From: JAGVPT01 sp963717445
GTDB taxonomy: Bacteria > Bacteroidota > Ignavibacteria > UBA10030 > UBA8401
Reading direction: 5' to 3'
DNA length: 64,000 bases
NCBI GenBank assembly: GCA_963717445.1
Contig: OY970334.1
Location: forward strand, 4,030,001 to 4,094,000
The position numbers were made by a program, and so were the translations under genes. The notes under the pieces are model-generated. The model did no database searches and had not been told where the DNA came from. It saw nothing but the letters and a program-made list of their open reading frames with translations. Of the stretch, positions 17,137-27,747 are shown piece by piece; position 1 is the first letter of the stretch; every line of letters starts with the position of its first letter.

Positions 17137-18345
17137 ATGATTGTGAAAAGAACATTTCTTAGCATAGTATTCATCGGTTGCCTGATTCTTTGTTCATGCA
17201 AACAACCGCAGCCGCCGCCTCCACCGCCCGTGCCGGTGGATTTGTTTGCCGTCAAGGCGCTGCCTGTTACGTATTACGACAGGTACACAGCGACAACGGT
17301 AGCACTAAACCAAGTAAACCTGCTTCCCGAAGTGCAGGGCTATATTACCGGGATATTTTTTAAGGAGGGGAGCCACGTCAAGAAGGGACAGAAGTTATAC
17401 GATATTGACAGGCGTATCTACGAAGACAACTACAATTCGGCTGCCGCCAATGTGAAAGTCGCGGAGGGGAATCTCAAGCTGGCCCGGCAGGATGCCAACC
17501 GCTATCTCTATTTGAATAACAATAAAGCCGTTGCAAAGCAGATTTATGACCATGCGGCGATCGCGTTGGAAAATGCACAAAATTCATATCAGTCGGCAAT
17601 AGAGGGTTTAAAAATTGCTAAGACGAATTTGGCGTACTCCATCATTACCGCTCCATTCGACGGAACGATAGGATTCAGCCAGGTGAAGCTCGGAGATTTG
17701 GTAACGGTAGGCCAGACGGTCCTCATTACCATCTCTACCGATGACCCGATGGCGGTTGATTTCCTCATCAACGAAAAACAGTTGGCCTTTTTTGACAACC
17801 TTCAAAGAATCGGAAATCAATCGGTGGATTCACTGTTCACGCTCATATTGCCCAACAATGCTCTCTATTCATTTACAGGAACATTATCCGTCATCGACCG
17901 GGCAGTAGATCCTCAGACAGGTGCCGTCAGAATCAGACTTCTTTTTCCAAATCCGCAATATTCGCTGCGAGTAGGGATGAGTTGTGTTGTGCGGGTCCAT
18001 AATCAGGATTCGACCCCTCAGTTGGTGATACCGAATAAAGCCGTCGTTGAAGAGATGGGCGAGTATTTTGTCTACGTGGCGAAGGATACGATGATGAATA
18101 CCGGTGACAGAGGCAGAGATCTCCCGGCGGCCGGAGGGACCCGTCTATTAGCATTCCAAAAGAAAGTTCACCTTGGAGCAATCCTTGGTCCCAATGTAAT
18201 TATAAAAGACGGAATTGAAGAGGGGGACATCATTGTCTCAGACGGAATACAATCATTACATAACGGCTCGTCCATAGCGCCTTCGGGGGACCGCTCGCCG
18301 GCACAAACGGGAAAAGGGACCGGAAGCAGACAAAATTCGCAATAG
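17137..18345 (+). CDS. RND efflux periplasmic adaptor, lipoprotein
   Basis: This is a membrane-fusion protein of the AcrA/MexA kind. The N-terminus is a lipoprotein signal (SIVFIGCLILCSC, lipobox LCSC with Cys near residue 22) followed by a Pro-rich linker. Next come a barrel-sandwich half (LPEVQGYITGIFFKEGSHVKKGQKLYDID, about 62-90), a coiled-coil hairpin, the second lipoyl half (ITAPFDGTIGFSQVKLGDLV), and beta-barrel and membrane-proximal domains. It would bridge the TolC protein and the RND pumps. The C-terminal tail is low-complexity. It is separated from the first pump gene by a 271-nt gap containing a palindromic repeat. Confidence 0.93.
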   Translation: MIVKRTFLSIVFIGCLILCSCKQPQPPPPPPVPVDLFAVKALPVTYYDRYTATTVALNQVNLLPEVQGYITGIFFKEGSHVKKGQKLYDIDRRIYEDNYNSAAANVKVAEGNLKLARQDANRYLYLNNNKAVAKQIYDHAAIALENAQNSYQSAIEGLKIAKTNLAYSIITAPFDGTIGFSQVKLGDLVTVGQTVLITISTDDPMAVDFLINEKQLAFFDNLQRIGNQSVDSLFTLILPNNALYSFTGTLSVIDRAVDPQTGAVRIRLLFPNPQYSLRVGMSCVVRVHNQDSTPQLVIPNKAVVEEMGEYFVYVAKDTMMNTGDRGRDLPAAGGTRLLAFQKKVHLGAILGPNVIIKDGIEEGDIIVSDGIQSLHNGSSIAPSGDRSPAQTGKGTGSRQNSQ

Positions 18346-18427
18346 ATTCTCGCGTGAACTACAATGAAATCCTTTCTGATTGTGCAACTCATATTACACA
18401 AGACAGCAATGACGGCGCCACTCACGA

Positions 18428-18601
18428 AGTGATGCCTTTCCGAAGGTATCCTTCGGAAAGGAACCCATTGGGTCGGCAAAAGGCACTGAGGCGCTAAGAA
18501 GCGCAGCGATATATGGGCTTAACAAAAAGAAGTTTTTTAAAAATTTCCTTGGCGTCTTTGCGCTTTTGCGGCAAAATTTTTCATTCCAGCGTGGCATCAC
18601 T
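18428..18601. repeat. Palindromic intergenic element
   Basis: AGTGATGCC at 18428-18436 and GGCATCACT at 18593-18601 form the ends. Inside the left end is a perfect hairpin, CCTTTCCGAAGG-TAT-CCTTCGGAAAGG (18435-18461), and to its right a GCAAAG-rich imperfect palindrome shared with other intergenic sites in this window. It lies between adaptor and pump, so it may reduce or stabilise the downstream message. Confidence 0.65.
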
Positions 18602-18616
18602 GAGTAACAATAAATT

Positions 18617-21600
18617 ATGATTGCTAATATCTTTATCAAAAGACCGGTCACTGCTATCGTCATCTCGATCATATTAGTGATCACCGGCATCATTTGTATT
18701 TTTAACTCGCCCGTTGAGCAGTATCCTCAGATTACTCCCCCCGTCGTACAGGTCAACGGTCAATTTACAGGAGCGGATGCGCTGACGGTTGAACAAACCG
18801 TAGCCACGCCTATCGAACAACAAGTCAACGGTACTCCGGGCATGGAGTACATGCAGAGCAATAATACCAATAACGGCTTGATGTCCATGAACGTAACGTT
18901 CGGCATCGGAACCGATATCGATATTGCTACGCTTGATGTCCAAAACCGCGTCAGCATTGCCACGCCGTTATTACCCGCAGCGGTGAGCCGTCTTGGCCTC
19001 ACCGTACGAGCGCTCAATCCCAGCTTGCTCATGATGGTTGCCGTCTACGCACCGCAAGGAACGCACGACATCACATTCCTCGACAATTATACGAACATCT
19101 TCGTGCAGGATGCGTTACTTCGTGTGCCCGGCGTAGGCAGCATCAGCAGATATACGGATGATTTCAGCATGCGAATCTGGATGGACCCGGAGAAAATGGC
19201 GAGTTACAATTTAACGCCTACCGATGTCATTTCCGCATTGAATGCTCAAAATGTACAGGTGGCCGCGGGTTCGGCAGGTGTACCGCCTCAACAAAAGACG
19301 CAGACATTTGAATTAGGAATTCTTGTCAACGGACGCCTGAGCAAGGTTTCGGAGTTTGAAAACGTGATCGTTAAGACAAATCCGGCCACCGGGGAATTGG
19401 TATATCTCAAAGACGTGGCAAGGGTGGAGCTGGGCAAGTTCACTTTTTCGAGCAATTCATTTGTCGATGGGCACCGGGCTTCCTGCCTTCTTATTTACCA
19501 GGCACCGGGGAGCAACGCACTTAAAACGGCAAACGGGGTTTATAACGTACTCGCTCAATTGAAAAAATCTTTTCCGACGGATGTTGACTACAGCGTACCG
19601 TTTGAATCAGTGACTGTCGTCAGAGTTTCCATGAGCGAAGTTGTCGTCACACTTCTTCTAGCGCTGGGCCTTGTCGCTCTCGTCGTCTATTTGTTCCTTC
19701 AAAATCTGCGCACCACAATTATTCCCGTGCTTGCCATCCCCGTATCGATCTTGGGCACATTCTGCTTTTTCATCCCGCTGGGGTTTACGATTAACACGCT
19801 CACGATGTTCGGCTTCGTGCTGGCGATCGGCATCGTGGTGGACGATGCTATTATTGTCGTGGAGGCGGTGCAGCATTATATGGATGAGCATCACCTGTCG
19901 GCGAAAGAGGCTACATACCAGGCCATGAAAGATATCTCGGCGCCCGTTGTGGCGATAGCGCTGATCCTTGCGGCAGTATTTGTTCCTGTGGGATTTATCC
20001 CCGGTATTGTAGGACGTTTGTACCAACAGTTCGCCATCACCATTGCAATCTCCGTCTTGCTTTCTGCTTTTATCGCTTTATCCTTAACACCGGCACTCTG
20101 CAGTCTTCTTCTTAAGCCGTCACAGAAAGATGCAAACCGCCGAGGAGCAGGCCGGTTATTCGCCGGGTTTAATAATTGGTTTGAGAAGCTGACGGATAAA
20201 TACTCCGATGGCGTCAAACGCAGCATCGCGAGGTCACGGTATGTTGTCGTTCTGCTTCTTTGTGTTTGTATCGGAGCGGTACTCTTATTTCAGAACAAGT
20301 CTACAGGGTTCATACCTTCTGAAGATGACGGAAATCTTTATATAACGTTTCAATTACCTCCCGCATCTTCTACAGCCCAATCCGTCGCGGTGATGACCAA
20401 GCTGATGTCGGTCATAGCATCCACCCCCGGTGTAGGGCATTACGCGGCGTTGTCCGGCTTGAATGTTGTGACCAATGCAACGAATTCAAATTGCGGCACC
20501 ATTTATTGCCAGCTCAAACCATGGGATGAACGTTCCGATTCACGCCAGCAAGTGCCGGGCATCATACATGTCATGCAGCAGCGCATAGCCGACGCCGGTC
20601 TTACGAACGCCAATGTCCAGGTCATTCAGCCTTCACCAATTCCGGGTGTGGGGTCGGTGGTCGGTTTCAGTTTTCAGATAGAGCAGCGCAATACCAATGA
20701 TGATATTCACGCATTTGAAAAGGTTGTCAATAAATTTGTGGAAGAGGCAAACAAGAATCCGGCGATCTCCGGTGCATACAGTTTTTATTCTGCCCACACA
20801 CCGAATTACAATCTTACAGTCGATCGGGAAAAATGTGAAAAGCTGGGAGTGAATATTGCGGACGTTTTTACAACAATCCAGGCATATATGGGGAGTATCT
20901 ATGTCAACGATTTCACGACATACAACCGTACGTTTCATGTAGTCATACAGGCAGATACGATGTCCCGTGCGAACGTATCGAACATCGACAAATACTACGT
21001 TCGTAACCAAGCCGGGGCTATGGTCCCTCTCGGCACTCTGATTAGTTACCAGCCGACTGAAGCCGCACCGCTGATATCGCATTTTAATATTTTCCGCTCT
21101 GCCGAAATTGAGGGAACGTCTCCCAGCGGGTACAGCAGCACCGAAACGCTGGATGCCCTGAAAGATGTGGCGCAGAAGGTGTTGCCGGAGGGATATGCTT
21201 ACGAATATTCAGGATTGAGCTACGAGGAAATCAAGGAAGGTTCAAAGACAATCTATATCTTCGTCTTCTCGATCACGTTCGTTTTTCTTTTTCTCGCAGC
21301 GCTCTACGAAAGCTGGTCGGTTCCTTTCTCAGTCTTGCTGGCAGTGCCGATCGGTGCTTTTGGAGCCATCCTTATGCTCACATTCCTCCCAAGCATTTCG
21401 GACAATGTCTATGCGCAAATAGGACTTATTACGCTCATTGGACTTGCCGCGAAGAACGCGATTCTTATCGTGGAATTTGCCAAAGTGCGTGTCGACCGGG
21501 GAGAAGAGCTTATCCAATCTACCATGGAAGCAGTGCGGCTGCGCTTACGGCCAATTGTTATGACCTCCATGGCATTTATCCTTGGTGTTTTGCCGCTTGT

Positions 21601-21877
21601 TTTTGCGACGGGAGCCGGCGCAATCGCACGCAGAACGATAGGGTTTACCGTCCTCGGAGGCATGCTGGCAGCTACGTCGCTCGCTATTTTCATAGTCCCG
21701 GTACTCTTCGTTATCATCACACGGTTGTCGTATGGCCGGGAAAGGCTTGCCTATCTCCACGCCCATCATGAAGAATTAATGGAGAAAGCAAAAAAAGTTG
21801 AGCAACAAAACATCGATCCTGAATTAGAGTACGATTTGCACAGATCCCGTGAGATCCATAATCTTGCCCAGGAATGA
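18617..21877 (+). CDS. RND efflux pump, inner-membrane transporter (HAE1 family), copy 1
   Basis: The 1086-residue pump of the AcrB/MexB type begins with the classic IANIFIKRPVTAIVISIILVITG and QYPQITPPVVQV. Twelve membrane helices and two large periplasmic loops are in the usual places. The proton-relay region is readable as GIVVDDAIIVVEAVQ (paired Asp in helix 4), and the helix 10 Lys lies in LAAKNAILIVEFAKV. It is slightly longer than AcrB because of a charged C-terminal tail. The stop overlaps the start of the second pump gene (ATGA 21874-21877). It probably works with the TolC and adaptor proteins upstream; the substrate cannot be read from sequence. Confidence 0.95.
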   Translation: MIANIFIKRPVTAIVISIILVITGIICIFNSPVEQYPQITPPVVQVNGQFTGADALTVEQTVATPIEQQVNGTPGMEYMQSNNTNNGLMSMNVTFGIGTDIDIATLDVQNRVSIATPLLPAAVSRLGLTVRALNPSLLMMVAVYAPQGTHDITFLDNYTNIFVQDALLRVPGVGSISRYTDDFSMRIWMDPEKMASYNLTPTDVISALNAQNVQVAAGSAGVPPQQKTQTFELGILVNGRLSKVSEFENVIVKTNPATGELVYLKDVARVELGKFTFSSNSFVDGHRASCLLIYQAPGSNALKTANGVYNVLAQLKKSFPTDVDYSVPFESVTVVRVSMSEVVVTLLLALGLVALVVYLFLQNLRTTIIPVLAIPVSILGTFCFFIPLGFTINTLTMFGFVLAIGIVVDDAIIVVEAVQHYMDEHHLSAKEATYQAMKDISAPVVAIALILAAVFVPVGFIPGIVGRLYQQFAITIAISVLLSAFIALSLTPALCSLLLKPSQKDANRRGAGRLFAGFNNWFEKLTDKYSDGVKRSIARSRYVVVLLLCVCIGAVLLFQNKSTGFIPSEDDGNLYITFQLPPASSTAQSVAVMTKLMSVIASTPGVGHYAALSGLNVVTNATNSNCGTIYCQLKPWDERSDSRQQVPGIIHVMQQRIADAGLTNANVQVIQPSPIPGVGSVVGFSFQIEQRNTNDDIHAFEKVVNKFVEEANKNPAISGAYSFYSAHTPNYNLTVDREKCEKLGVNIADVFTTIQAYMGSIYVNDFTTYNRTFHVVIQADTMSRANVSNIDKYYVRNQAGAMVPLGTLISYQPTEAAPLISHFNIFRSAEIEGTSPSGYSSTETLDALKDVAQKVLPEGYAYEYSGLSYEEIKEGSKTIYIFVFSITFVFLFLAALYESWSVPFSVLLAVPIGAFGAILMLTFLPSISDNVYAQIGLITLIGLAAKNAILIVEFAKVRVDRGEELIQSTMEAVRLRLRPIVMTSMAFILGVLPLVFATGAGAIARRTIGFTVLGGMLAATSLAIFIVPVLFVIITRLSYGRERLAYLHAHHEELMEKAKKVEQQNIDPELEYDLHRSREIHNLAQE

Positions 21878-24800
21878 TCGCTAATACATTTATCAAACGG
21901 CCGGTTACCGCTATCGTCATTTCTATAATATTGATGATATCGGGAATTCTTTGTATTGCAAATCTGGCCGTTGATCAGTATCCGAACATCACACCGCCTG
22001 CTGTCTCAATAAGCGGACAGTATACCGGCGCTGATGCCCAGACAGTGGAACAAACCGTGGCCACTCCTATTGAAGAGCAGGTCAATGGTACTCCGGGCAT
22101 GGAGTACATGCAAAGTACCAACACCAACACCGGGTCCATGGGCATCACTGTCACCTTCAACGTCGGCACCAACGTTCATATTGCCGCATTAAATGTCCAA
22201 AACCGGGTGGGTATCGCTACCCCGTTGTTGCCCTCCGTTGTGAGCCGGCTCGGCCTGACAGTTCGTGCGCGCAATCCCAGTATGCTTATGCAGGTAGCCG
22301 TCTTCTCGCCGAAGGGAACTCACAACATTACGTTCCTAGATAATTACACCAACGTATTTATAGAAGATGCGATGCTTCGTGTACCGGGTGTTGGCGACGT
22401 TTATACGCGAACGGACAACTTTAGTATGCGTGTCTGGATGAATCCGGAGAAAATGTCGGCGTATGGTTTGGTCCCGCAGGATATCATTTCCGCATTGAAT
22501 GCGCAAAATGTGCAGACTGCAGCCGGATCGGCGGGTGCTCCGCCTCAACAAAATACACAAACGTTTGAATTGGGCATTCTCGTCAATGGCCCGTTAAACA
22601 AAGTTTCAGACTTTGAAAATATTGTCGTCAAAAGCATTCCGTCTACGGGAGAACTTGTTCATCTCAAAGATGTGGCAAGGGTCGAATTGGGTAAGTTTAC
22701 TTTTTCCAGCAACGCCTTTGTTGATGGAAAAAGGGCATCAATCATGTTTATCTATCAGACGCCGGGAAGCAACGCACTTGAAACGGCGAATAATGTCTAC
22801 GCCACATTGGAGCAACTGAAAAAATCGTTCCCGGCCGATGTTGATTATGCGGTCCCCTTCGAGTCAATTACGATCATAAGAGTTTCTATGCAAGAAGTGA
22901 TCGAGACATTATTGAAGGCGCTGGGTCTTGTCGCCCTCGTGGTCTTCCTGTTCCTTCAAAACTTGCGTTCCACGCTTATTCCTATTCTTGCCATTCCCGT
23001 GTCGATCTTAGGCACCTTCTGCTTTTTCATACCGCTTGGGTTTACGATCAACACACTTACCATGTTCGGCTTTGTTCTCGCCATCGGCATTGTTGTGGAC
23101 GATGCCATTATTGTGGTAGAGGCGGTGCAACATTATATCGACGAGCATCACTTGTCTGCGAAAGAGGCCACCTACCGTGCCATGAAGGATATATCGGCAC
23201 CGGTTGTAGCTATTGCACTTATCCTCGCAGCGGTATTTGTACCTGTTGGTTTCATCCCGGGTATCGTGGGACGTTTGTATCAGCAGTTCGCCATCACCAT
23301 CGCGATATCGGTGATGTTGTCCGCATTCATCGCATTATCGTTAACCCCGGCGCTATGCAGTCTCCTTCTCAAGCCGCACGGAAGCAACAAGTCGCGATGG
23401 AGTAATAAAATCTTCGGCCGTTTCAATCGTTGGTTCGAGACACTGACGAGCGATTATGTCCATACCGTCCGGCGAGGTATCGGGGCATCAAGGTATGTTG
23501 TGATTTTGCTTCTGTGCATTTGTATCGGAGCGGTTTTCCTTTTCAAAAAGAAGCCATCGGGCTTTATTCCTGCTGAAGACGACGGACGTTTGTACGTTAC
23601 GTATCAAATGCCTGAGGGGACGTCTACGACTCAATCGGTTGCGGTTATTACGAAACTCATGGAAATCGTTGGTTCCACCCCCGGCGTGAATCACTATGGG
23701 GCCATCTCCGGCCTGAACATATTGAATTTCGGCAGCACGTCTAATGCCGGCAGTATTTTTTGCATGCTCAAACCTTGGGAGGAGCGGACAAAACCGGAGG
23801 AACAAATACCCGGCATCATGAACGTGCTGAGAAAACGGATTGCCGCCGCAGGCATTGACAATGCCAATATTGTCGTGATTCCACCTCCTCCGATCCGCGG
23901 CATAGGGCAGGCGGCGGGATTCAGTATGCAGATCGAGCAGGGGAGCACGAGCGACGACGTGCATGCCTTTGAAGCGGTCGTGAAGAAGTTTGTCGCTGAA
24001 GCCCACAAGAATCCGGCAATCTCGACTGCATTCAGTTATTACGGTGCACATACGCCCAGTTATGAGCTTACTCTGGATCGTGAAAAATGTGAAAAGCTGG
24101 GGGTGAATATTGCGGACGTCTTTACAACGATCCAAGCCTATATGGGAAGCTTGTTTGTGAATAACTTTACACTATACGATCGCACGTACCATGTCGTGGT
24201 GCAGGCGGATACAACCTATCGTGCACTGATATCGGACCTCAATAGATACTACGTGCGCAACCAGCGGAGAGAAATGGTTCCTTTGAGCACATTGGTGACT
24301 TACGAAGCGACCGAAGCCCCACCGTTGATAACACACTTCAATATTTTTCGCTCTGCAGAAGTGGATGGCTCAACGCCGCCGGGATACAGCACGGGGGAGG
24401 GAATCGACGCTCTGAGAGCAACGGCAGAAAAAGTTTTGCCGCACGGATATACGTACGAATTTTCAGGATTGAGCTATGAGGAAATAAAAGCAGGTTCGGT
24501 GACAATCTATATCTTCATTTTCTCCATCACGTTTGTCTTTCTTTTTCTGGCGGCACTGTACGAAAGCTGGTCTGTGCCTCTTAGCGTATTGCTTCCGGTC
24601 CCTATTAGTGCGTTTGGTGCCATTCTGATGCTGATGTGTCTCCCGCGACTTACCAACAATGTGTACGCGCAAATAGGACTTATCACCTTGATAGGGCTCT
24701 CTGCAAAGAATGCAATTCTGATCGTGGAATTTGCGAAGGTGCGTGTCGACCGTGGGGAGGAGCTTATCCAATCGACGTTGGAAGCAGTCAAGCTGCGTTT

Positions 24801-25150
24801 GCGGCCCATCATCATGACCTCAATGGCCTTTATCTTAGGCGTCACACCGCTTGCTTTTGCAACGGGGGCTGGCGCGGTAGCGCGGAATACCATCGGATTT
24901 ACCGTTCTCGGCGGTATGCTCGCCGCTTCGACACTTGCAATATTAATTGTTCCGGGTACTGTTCGTCATCATCACCCGATTTTCGTATGGCCACAAGGAG
25001 CTCGACTATCTCCAGGCCCATCACGAGGAGTTGATGGAACGGGAAAGAAAGATAGAAAAGCAGAAGATCGATCCGGAGTTAGAGTATGAAATGACTCATC
25101 AGTATAGTCAAAATCAGAAGAGCGGAGAACAGGCCGGGAAACAAGAATAA
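21874..25150 (+). CDS. RND efflux pump, copy 2, with a frameshift near the C-terminus
   Basis: This is a close paralogue of the preceding pump over nearly its whole length (same GIVVDDAIIVVEAVQHY, and LSAKNAILIVEFAKV). The open frame runs 21874-25089 but departs from the family after LAILIVP. Copy 1 has IVPVLFVIITRLSYG, while here the original frame reads IVPGTVRHHH and the family sequence VLFVIITRFSYGHKELDYLQ resumes in another frame ending at 25150. One extra G in GGG at 24954-24956 explains it. Corrected, the protein would be about 1091 residues. As read, the last membrane helix is damaged. Sequencing error or real mutation cannot be told apart here. Confidence 0.9.
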
Positions 25151-25269
25151 TGCCCTATGTGTGAAAAAATGCATCAGGGCGGAGGTCTCACTCGAAACTC
25201 ACATTGGACTTTTTGAAGGCTGCTCCGTTTAACACCGGCAAATTTACGCAATCAGAGTTTACGAAAATC

Positions 25270-25300
25270 CCCAATCGACGAAGTTCGGTTGGGAGTTTTT
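25270..25300 (+). terminator. Intrinsic terminator of the efflux operon
   Basis: CCCAATCG, loop ACGAAGTT, CGGTTGGG, then AG and five T. The one non-Watson-Crick pair is a G-U wobble in the plus-strand RNA. It lies about 120 nt after the corrected end of the second pump gene. Confidence 0.75.
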
Positions 25301-25302
25301 AT

Positions 25303-25519
25303 TAGAAGCTATCTCAAAAACGCTTGATTATGTCCTTCTGAAGGAATACTGACAGATCATTGTCATTCTGAACCCCGTCGCTTTTCAGACGGGGTGAAGA
25401 ATCCATGACAATGACATCCCTTGACTCTAGTAGGCTTCCATGTCATGGATGCTTCGCTCCGCTCAGCATGACATTTACGGCTGCTTTCTGCATGAAAACC
25501 ATTTTTGAGATGGCTTCTA
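25303..25519. repeat. 217-bp MITE-like element with TA-ended inverted repeats
   Basis: The ends are TAGAAGCTATCTCAAAAA (25303-25320) and the complement of TAGAAGCCATCTCAAAAA (25502-25519), one mismatch in 18. TA at both ends fits a TA target. The interior holds further hairpins (CCCCGTC...GACGGGG, and a CATGACAATGACAT / ATGTCATGG pair). No coding capacity. Confidence 0.75.
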
Positions 25520-25545
25520 GAAAGAAAATTTCCGATGGTAGAAAT

Positions 25546-27096
25546 TCAATTTGCCAATCGGCTTTGCCACCAAGAAGACCATTCTTTGGGAGTATGAAAA
25601 TCCATCCCGGTTTCATTTTTGAGAACTGCAACGGCCTTTTCGTTTTCAGATTTTGATGCAACCCACAGCAAGTGAATCAGGTTTTCTACCACGATTGGCT
25701 TCCGATATTTATCGATGCACGCCCAAATGCTGTCCGCACGCACTTGCTGAGATGCGCCTTCCCCAAACCAAACCTTGAATCCGACAAATTTTTCAAGCTG
25801 TATCTGATGCCAGGTCGATTGTTTCTGGTTTGATGTGCGAATGAGATCGACGCATCGTTTAAAATACCGGAGGCTTGACAGGTCTTCAACAATATCAAGC
25901 GTAGTAGATTTTCTCCACTCTTTCCATGCTTTGATGGTACTATCAACTGCGTATGCATTGGAATGATCCAATGGATGCCAATCTACGACCGCTACAGTGG
26001 AGAGATAATAGAGCCAAGTGTCCAGATTTCCCCTGTAAAATTCTTTTGTACTGTCCGTGTACAAGTCAATCTTATTGAGAATATAATCCACAAGATTTTC
26101 CGACAATACGGCTGACAGATGCCTTGTTTTGCGGGGCGAGGCAAAATAGTAAATGGCACCGTCGTACGGCTGGAATGACGCGCTTGCTTCTATAGGCACT
26201 CCGGTAAAAAGAGAATTCTCCACCGCGAATGTTTTGCCGATCTTTACCACAGCCTCATCCATCCAGGAGGAGGCCAACACATCAACTTGACCGCAAGTGT
26301 AGACACCCCCCTTAGAGCCAAAGCTCTCAGAGAGGTAGTGGGCGAGGAAATGTCCCATCGATTTTTGGTTCAGTCCTTGCTTCAGAACGTTCCCCCTCTG
26401 AAGATGGCCGCCGCCGTAAAATATCAACGCTTTCGCATCGGGCGTAGCTTCGAGCAACTCTTTTATTCTTGCCGAGGAGTACTCATCTCGTTCATACAAG
26501 AAGAAGCGATCCCTTTTCTCCGACGTCCAATCGCTTAGATCGATAACTTTTTCTGGTCCAATGATGTCGAAGCTGATTTGTCCATCGCCGGCACGGGTGC
26601 TGTTATACGCATCGATCCGGCCTTTCAGAGTCCTGAGATCGTCGTAGAATTCGAGCGTGCCTGTTGTAAATTGTTCTCCCCAAAAGTTCAGCGGTTGTAT
26701 TGTTTCAATCAAATTACCGCTGTTGAAATAATGTTTCAGCGCGTTCGCCTGAGAGGAATCAATTTCAAGAAAGAGAAAGAGCTTCGACGGCAAATCTCCG
26801 GGCTGGTTTTTCGCAGCTTGTTCATGTTCCGTTACCCAGAGGTTGAGCGAGTTGATGACGACTCTGTAATAGAGTGGATCTCCATGGCCGGCATCGGCAA
26901 TCATAACGACGCGGTTCGTCTTGAGCTTGCCGAGAATAAATTCCGCCGGATCCCAGACAGCATTGTGCTCAATCATTGTCATTAAATCATTGCGCCGTTC
27001 GTTTTGAGCCTGCATAGATACAGCCAAGAAAACGGATGCCAGCGCGATGGTGAGCGTCGGTCGTTTCAGCGAAATCGCGATATCGTCTATCAACAT
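25546..27096 (-). CDS. Secreted hypothetical protein, ChaN/EreA-like fold suspected
   Basis: The 516-residue protein has an N-terminal hydrophobic segment (LTIALASVFLAVSMQAQ) that looks like a signal peptide ending near residue 30. The first domain, VVMIADAGHGDPLYYRVVINSL near 62-83 with later LFLEID and IFYGGGHLQRGNVL, is laid out like ChaN / erythromycin-esterase / TIKI superfamily proteins, with His and acidic residues in strand-end positions. I do not recognise the C-terminal 200 residues. No T9SS sorting domain is seen. It is convergent with the efflux operon and lies alone. The function is unknown; the fold assignment is tentative. Confidence 0.6.
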   Translation of the reverse strand: MLIDDIAISLKRPTLTIALASVFLAVSMQAQNERRNDLMTMIEHNAVWDPAEFILGKLKTNRVVMIADAGHGDPLYYRVVINSLNLWVTEHEQAAKNQPGDLPSKLFLFLEIDSSQANALKHYFNSGNLIETIQPLNFWGEQFTTGTLEFYDDLRTLKGRIDAYNSTRAGDGQISFDIIGPEKVIDLSDWTSEKRDRFFLYERDEYSSARIKELLEATPDAKALIFYGGGHLQRGNVLKQGLNQKSMGHFLAHYLSESFGSKGGVYTCGQVDVLASSWMDEAVVKIGKTFAVENSLFTGVPIEASASFQPYDGAIYYFASPRKTRHLSAVLSENLVDYILNKIDLYTDSTKEFYRGNLDTWLYYLSTVAVVDWHPLDHSNAYAVDSTIKAWKEWRKSTTLDIVEDLSSLRYFKRCVDLIRTSNQKQSTWHQIQLEKFVGFKVWFGEGASQQVRADSIWACIDKYRKPIVVENLIHLLWVASKSENEKAVAVLKNETGMDFHTPKEWSSWWQSRLAN

Positions 27097-27185
27097 GTAT
27101 CTACTCCTTTATTTTGTACAGCTAATTTCTTCAACTCAATCTTCTATCCAACCTAGTGCCGTTTCCGGTATTAAATCTTGTATTT

Positions 27186-27270
27186 TAACCGCAAAGGACG
27201 CTAAGATCGCAAAGAAGTTTTTGTAAATATACTAAGAAATCATTGCGTCCTTGGCGACCTTTGCGGTGGA
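27186..27270. repeat. GCAAAG-type palindromic repeat
   Basis: CCGCAAAGG at 27189-27197 pairs with CCTTTGCGG at 27258-27266, with a further match GCTAAG / CTTGGC inside. It belongs to a family also seen near 18530, 31050, 37570, 49790 and 55755. Confidence 0.6.
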
Positions 27271-27455
27271 TTAGTTATTAAAAAACACAGTATTTGTTTG
27301 TGGAAACAGCAATAATTGCATAGTCCCCTCTCAAAATATGAAACCCTCGTCATCGCACACGCGAATCCGAGGGCTCGGTTCTTTATTATCTTCTGCACAT
27401 TTGCCGGGCAAACGTAATGCAAAAATGTAGGAGGATTCTGCGGAATAGTCAAGAT

Positions 27456-27538
27456 AAAAAAGGCCCGGCGTTGGGGGGGAACACCGGGCCTGACCCTTTC
27501 AAGGTGCAACAATGAGGGGAGGCATCGTTGCACAGGTC
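27456..27538 (-). ncRNA. Candidate small RNA with two C-rich hairpin loops
   Basis: On the minus strand a promoter-like pair (27573-27545) is followed by hairpin 1, GTGCAACGATG-CCTCCCCT-CATTGTTGCAC (27533-27504), a 13-nt linker, and hairpin 2, GGCCCGGTGTT-CCCCCCC-AACGCCGGGCC (27490-27462), then six T: an intrinsic terminator. In each stem the only irregular pair is G-U in the minus-strand RNA but A-C in the plus-strand RNA, which fixes the strand. Both loops are C-rich and could pair with Shine-Dalgarno-like G-rich sequences, as known for C-rich regulatory RNAs; this role is inferred. Predicted length is about 83 nt. Confidence 0.75.
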
Positions 27539-27544
27539 AACAGA

Positions 27545-27573
27545 AAGATAAAAAATCGAAGCGACCGTGTCAA
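27545..27573 (-). promoter_or_regulatory. Promoter of the candidate small RNA
   Basis: Minus strand TTGACA (27573-27568), 17-nt spacer, TATCTT (27550-27545). Predicted start is at 27538 or 27537, a few bases before hairpin 1. The -35 box is a perfect sigma-70 consensus and the spacing is ideal. Confidence 0.7.
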
Positions 27574-27591
27574 GTACTTTTGAAAAACAGA

Positions 27592-27718
27592 TGCTGTTAC
27601 AGTTTGAAGGTCATTGCGAGCGGAGCGAAGCAATCCCCTAAGTTAAGGGGAGATTGCTTCGGCAAACAACGCCTCGCAATGACTTCTTCTTAAGAAAAGA
27701 AACCAAACTGTAACGGCA
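27592..27718. repeat. 127-bp palindromic element, GTTACAGTTTG ends
   Basis: TGCTGTTACAGTTTG at 27592-27606 and the complement of TGCCGTTACAGTTTG at 27704-27718. The interior is a second palindrome, GTCATTGCGAG ... CTCGCAATGAC, with a central CCCC/GGGG stem. Another end copy, GGTGTTACAGTTT, stands at 27731. Confidence 0.7.
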
Positions 27719-27747
27719 CCAGAAAAGAATGGTGTTACAGTTTAGAA

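Noticed and set aside
27240..27533. 97-codon minus-strand frame
   Set aside because: It begins inside hairpin 1 and reads through the terminator of the small-RNA candidate; structure explains the sequence better than a protein.
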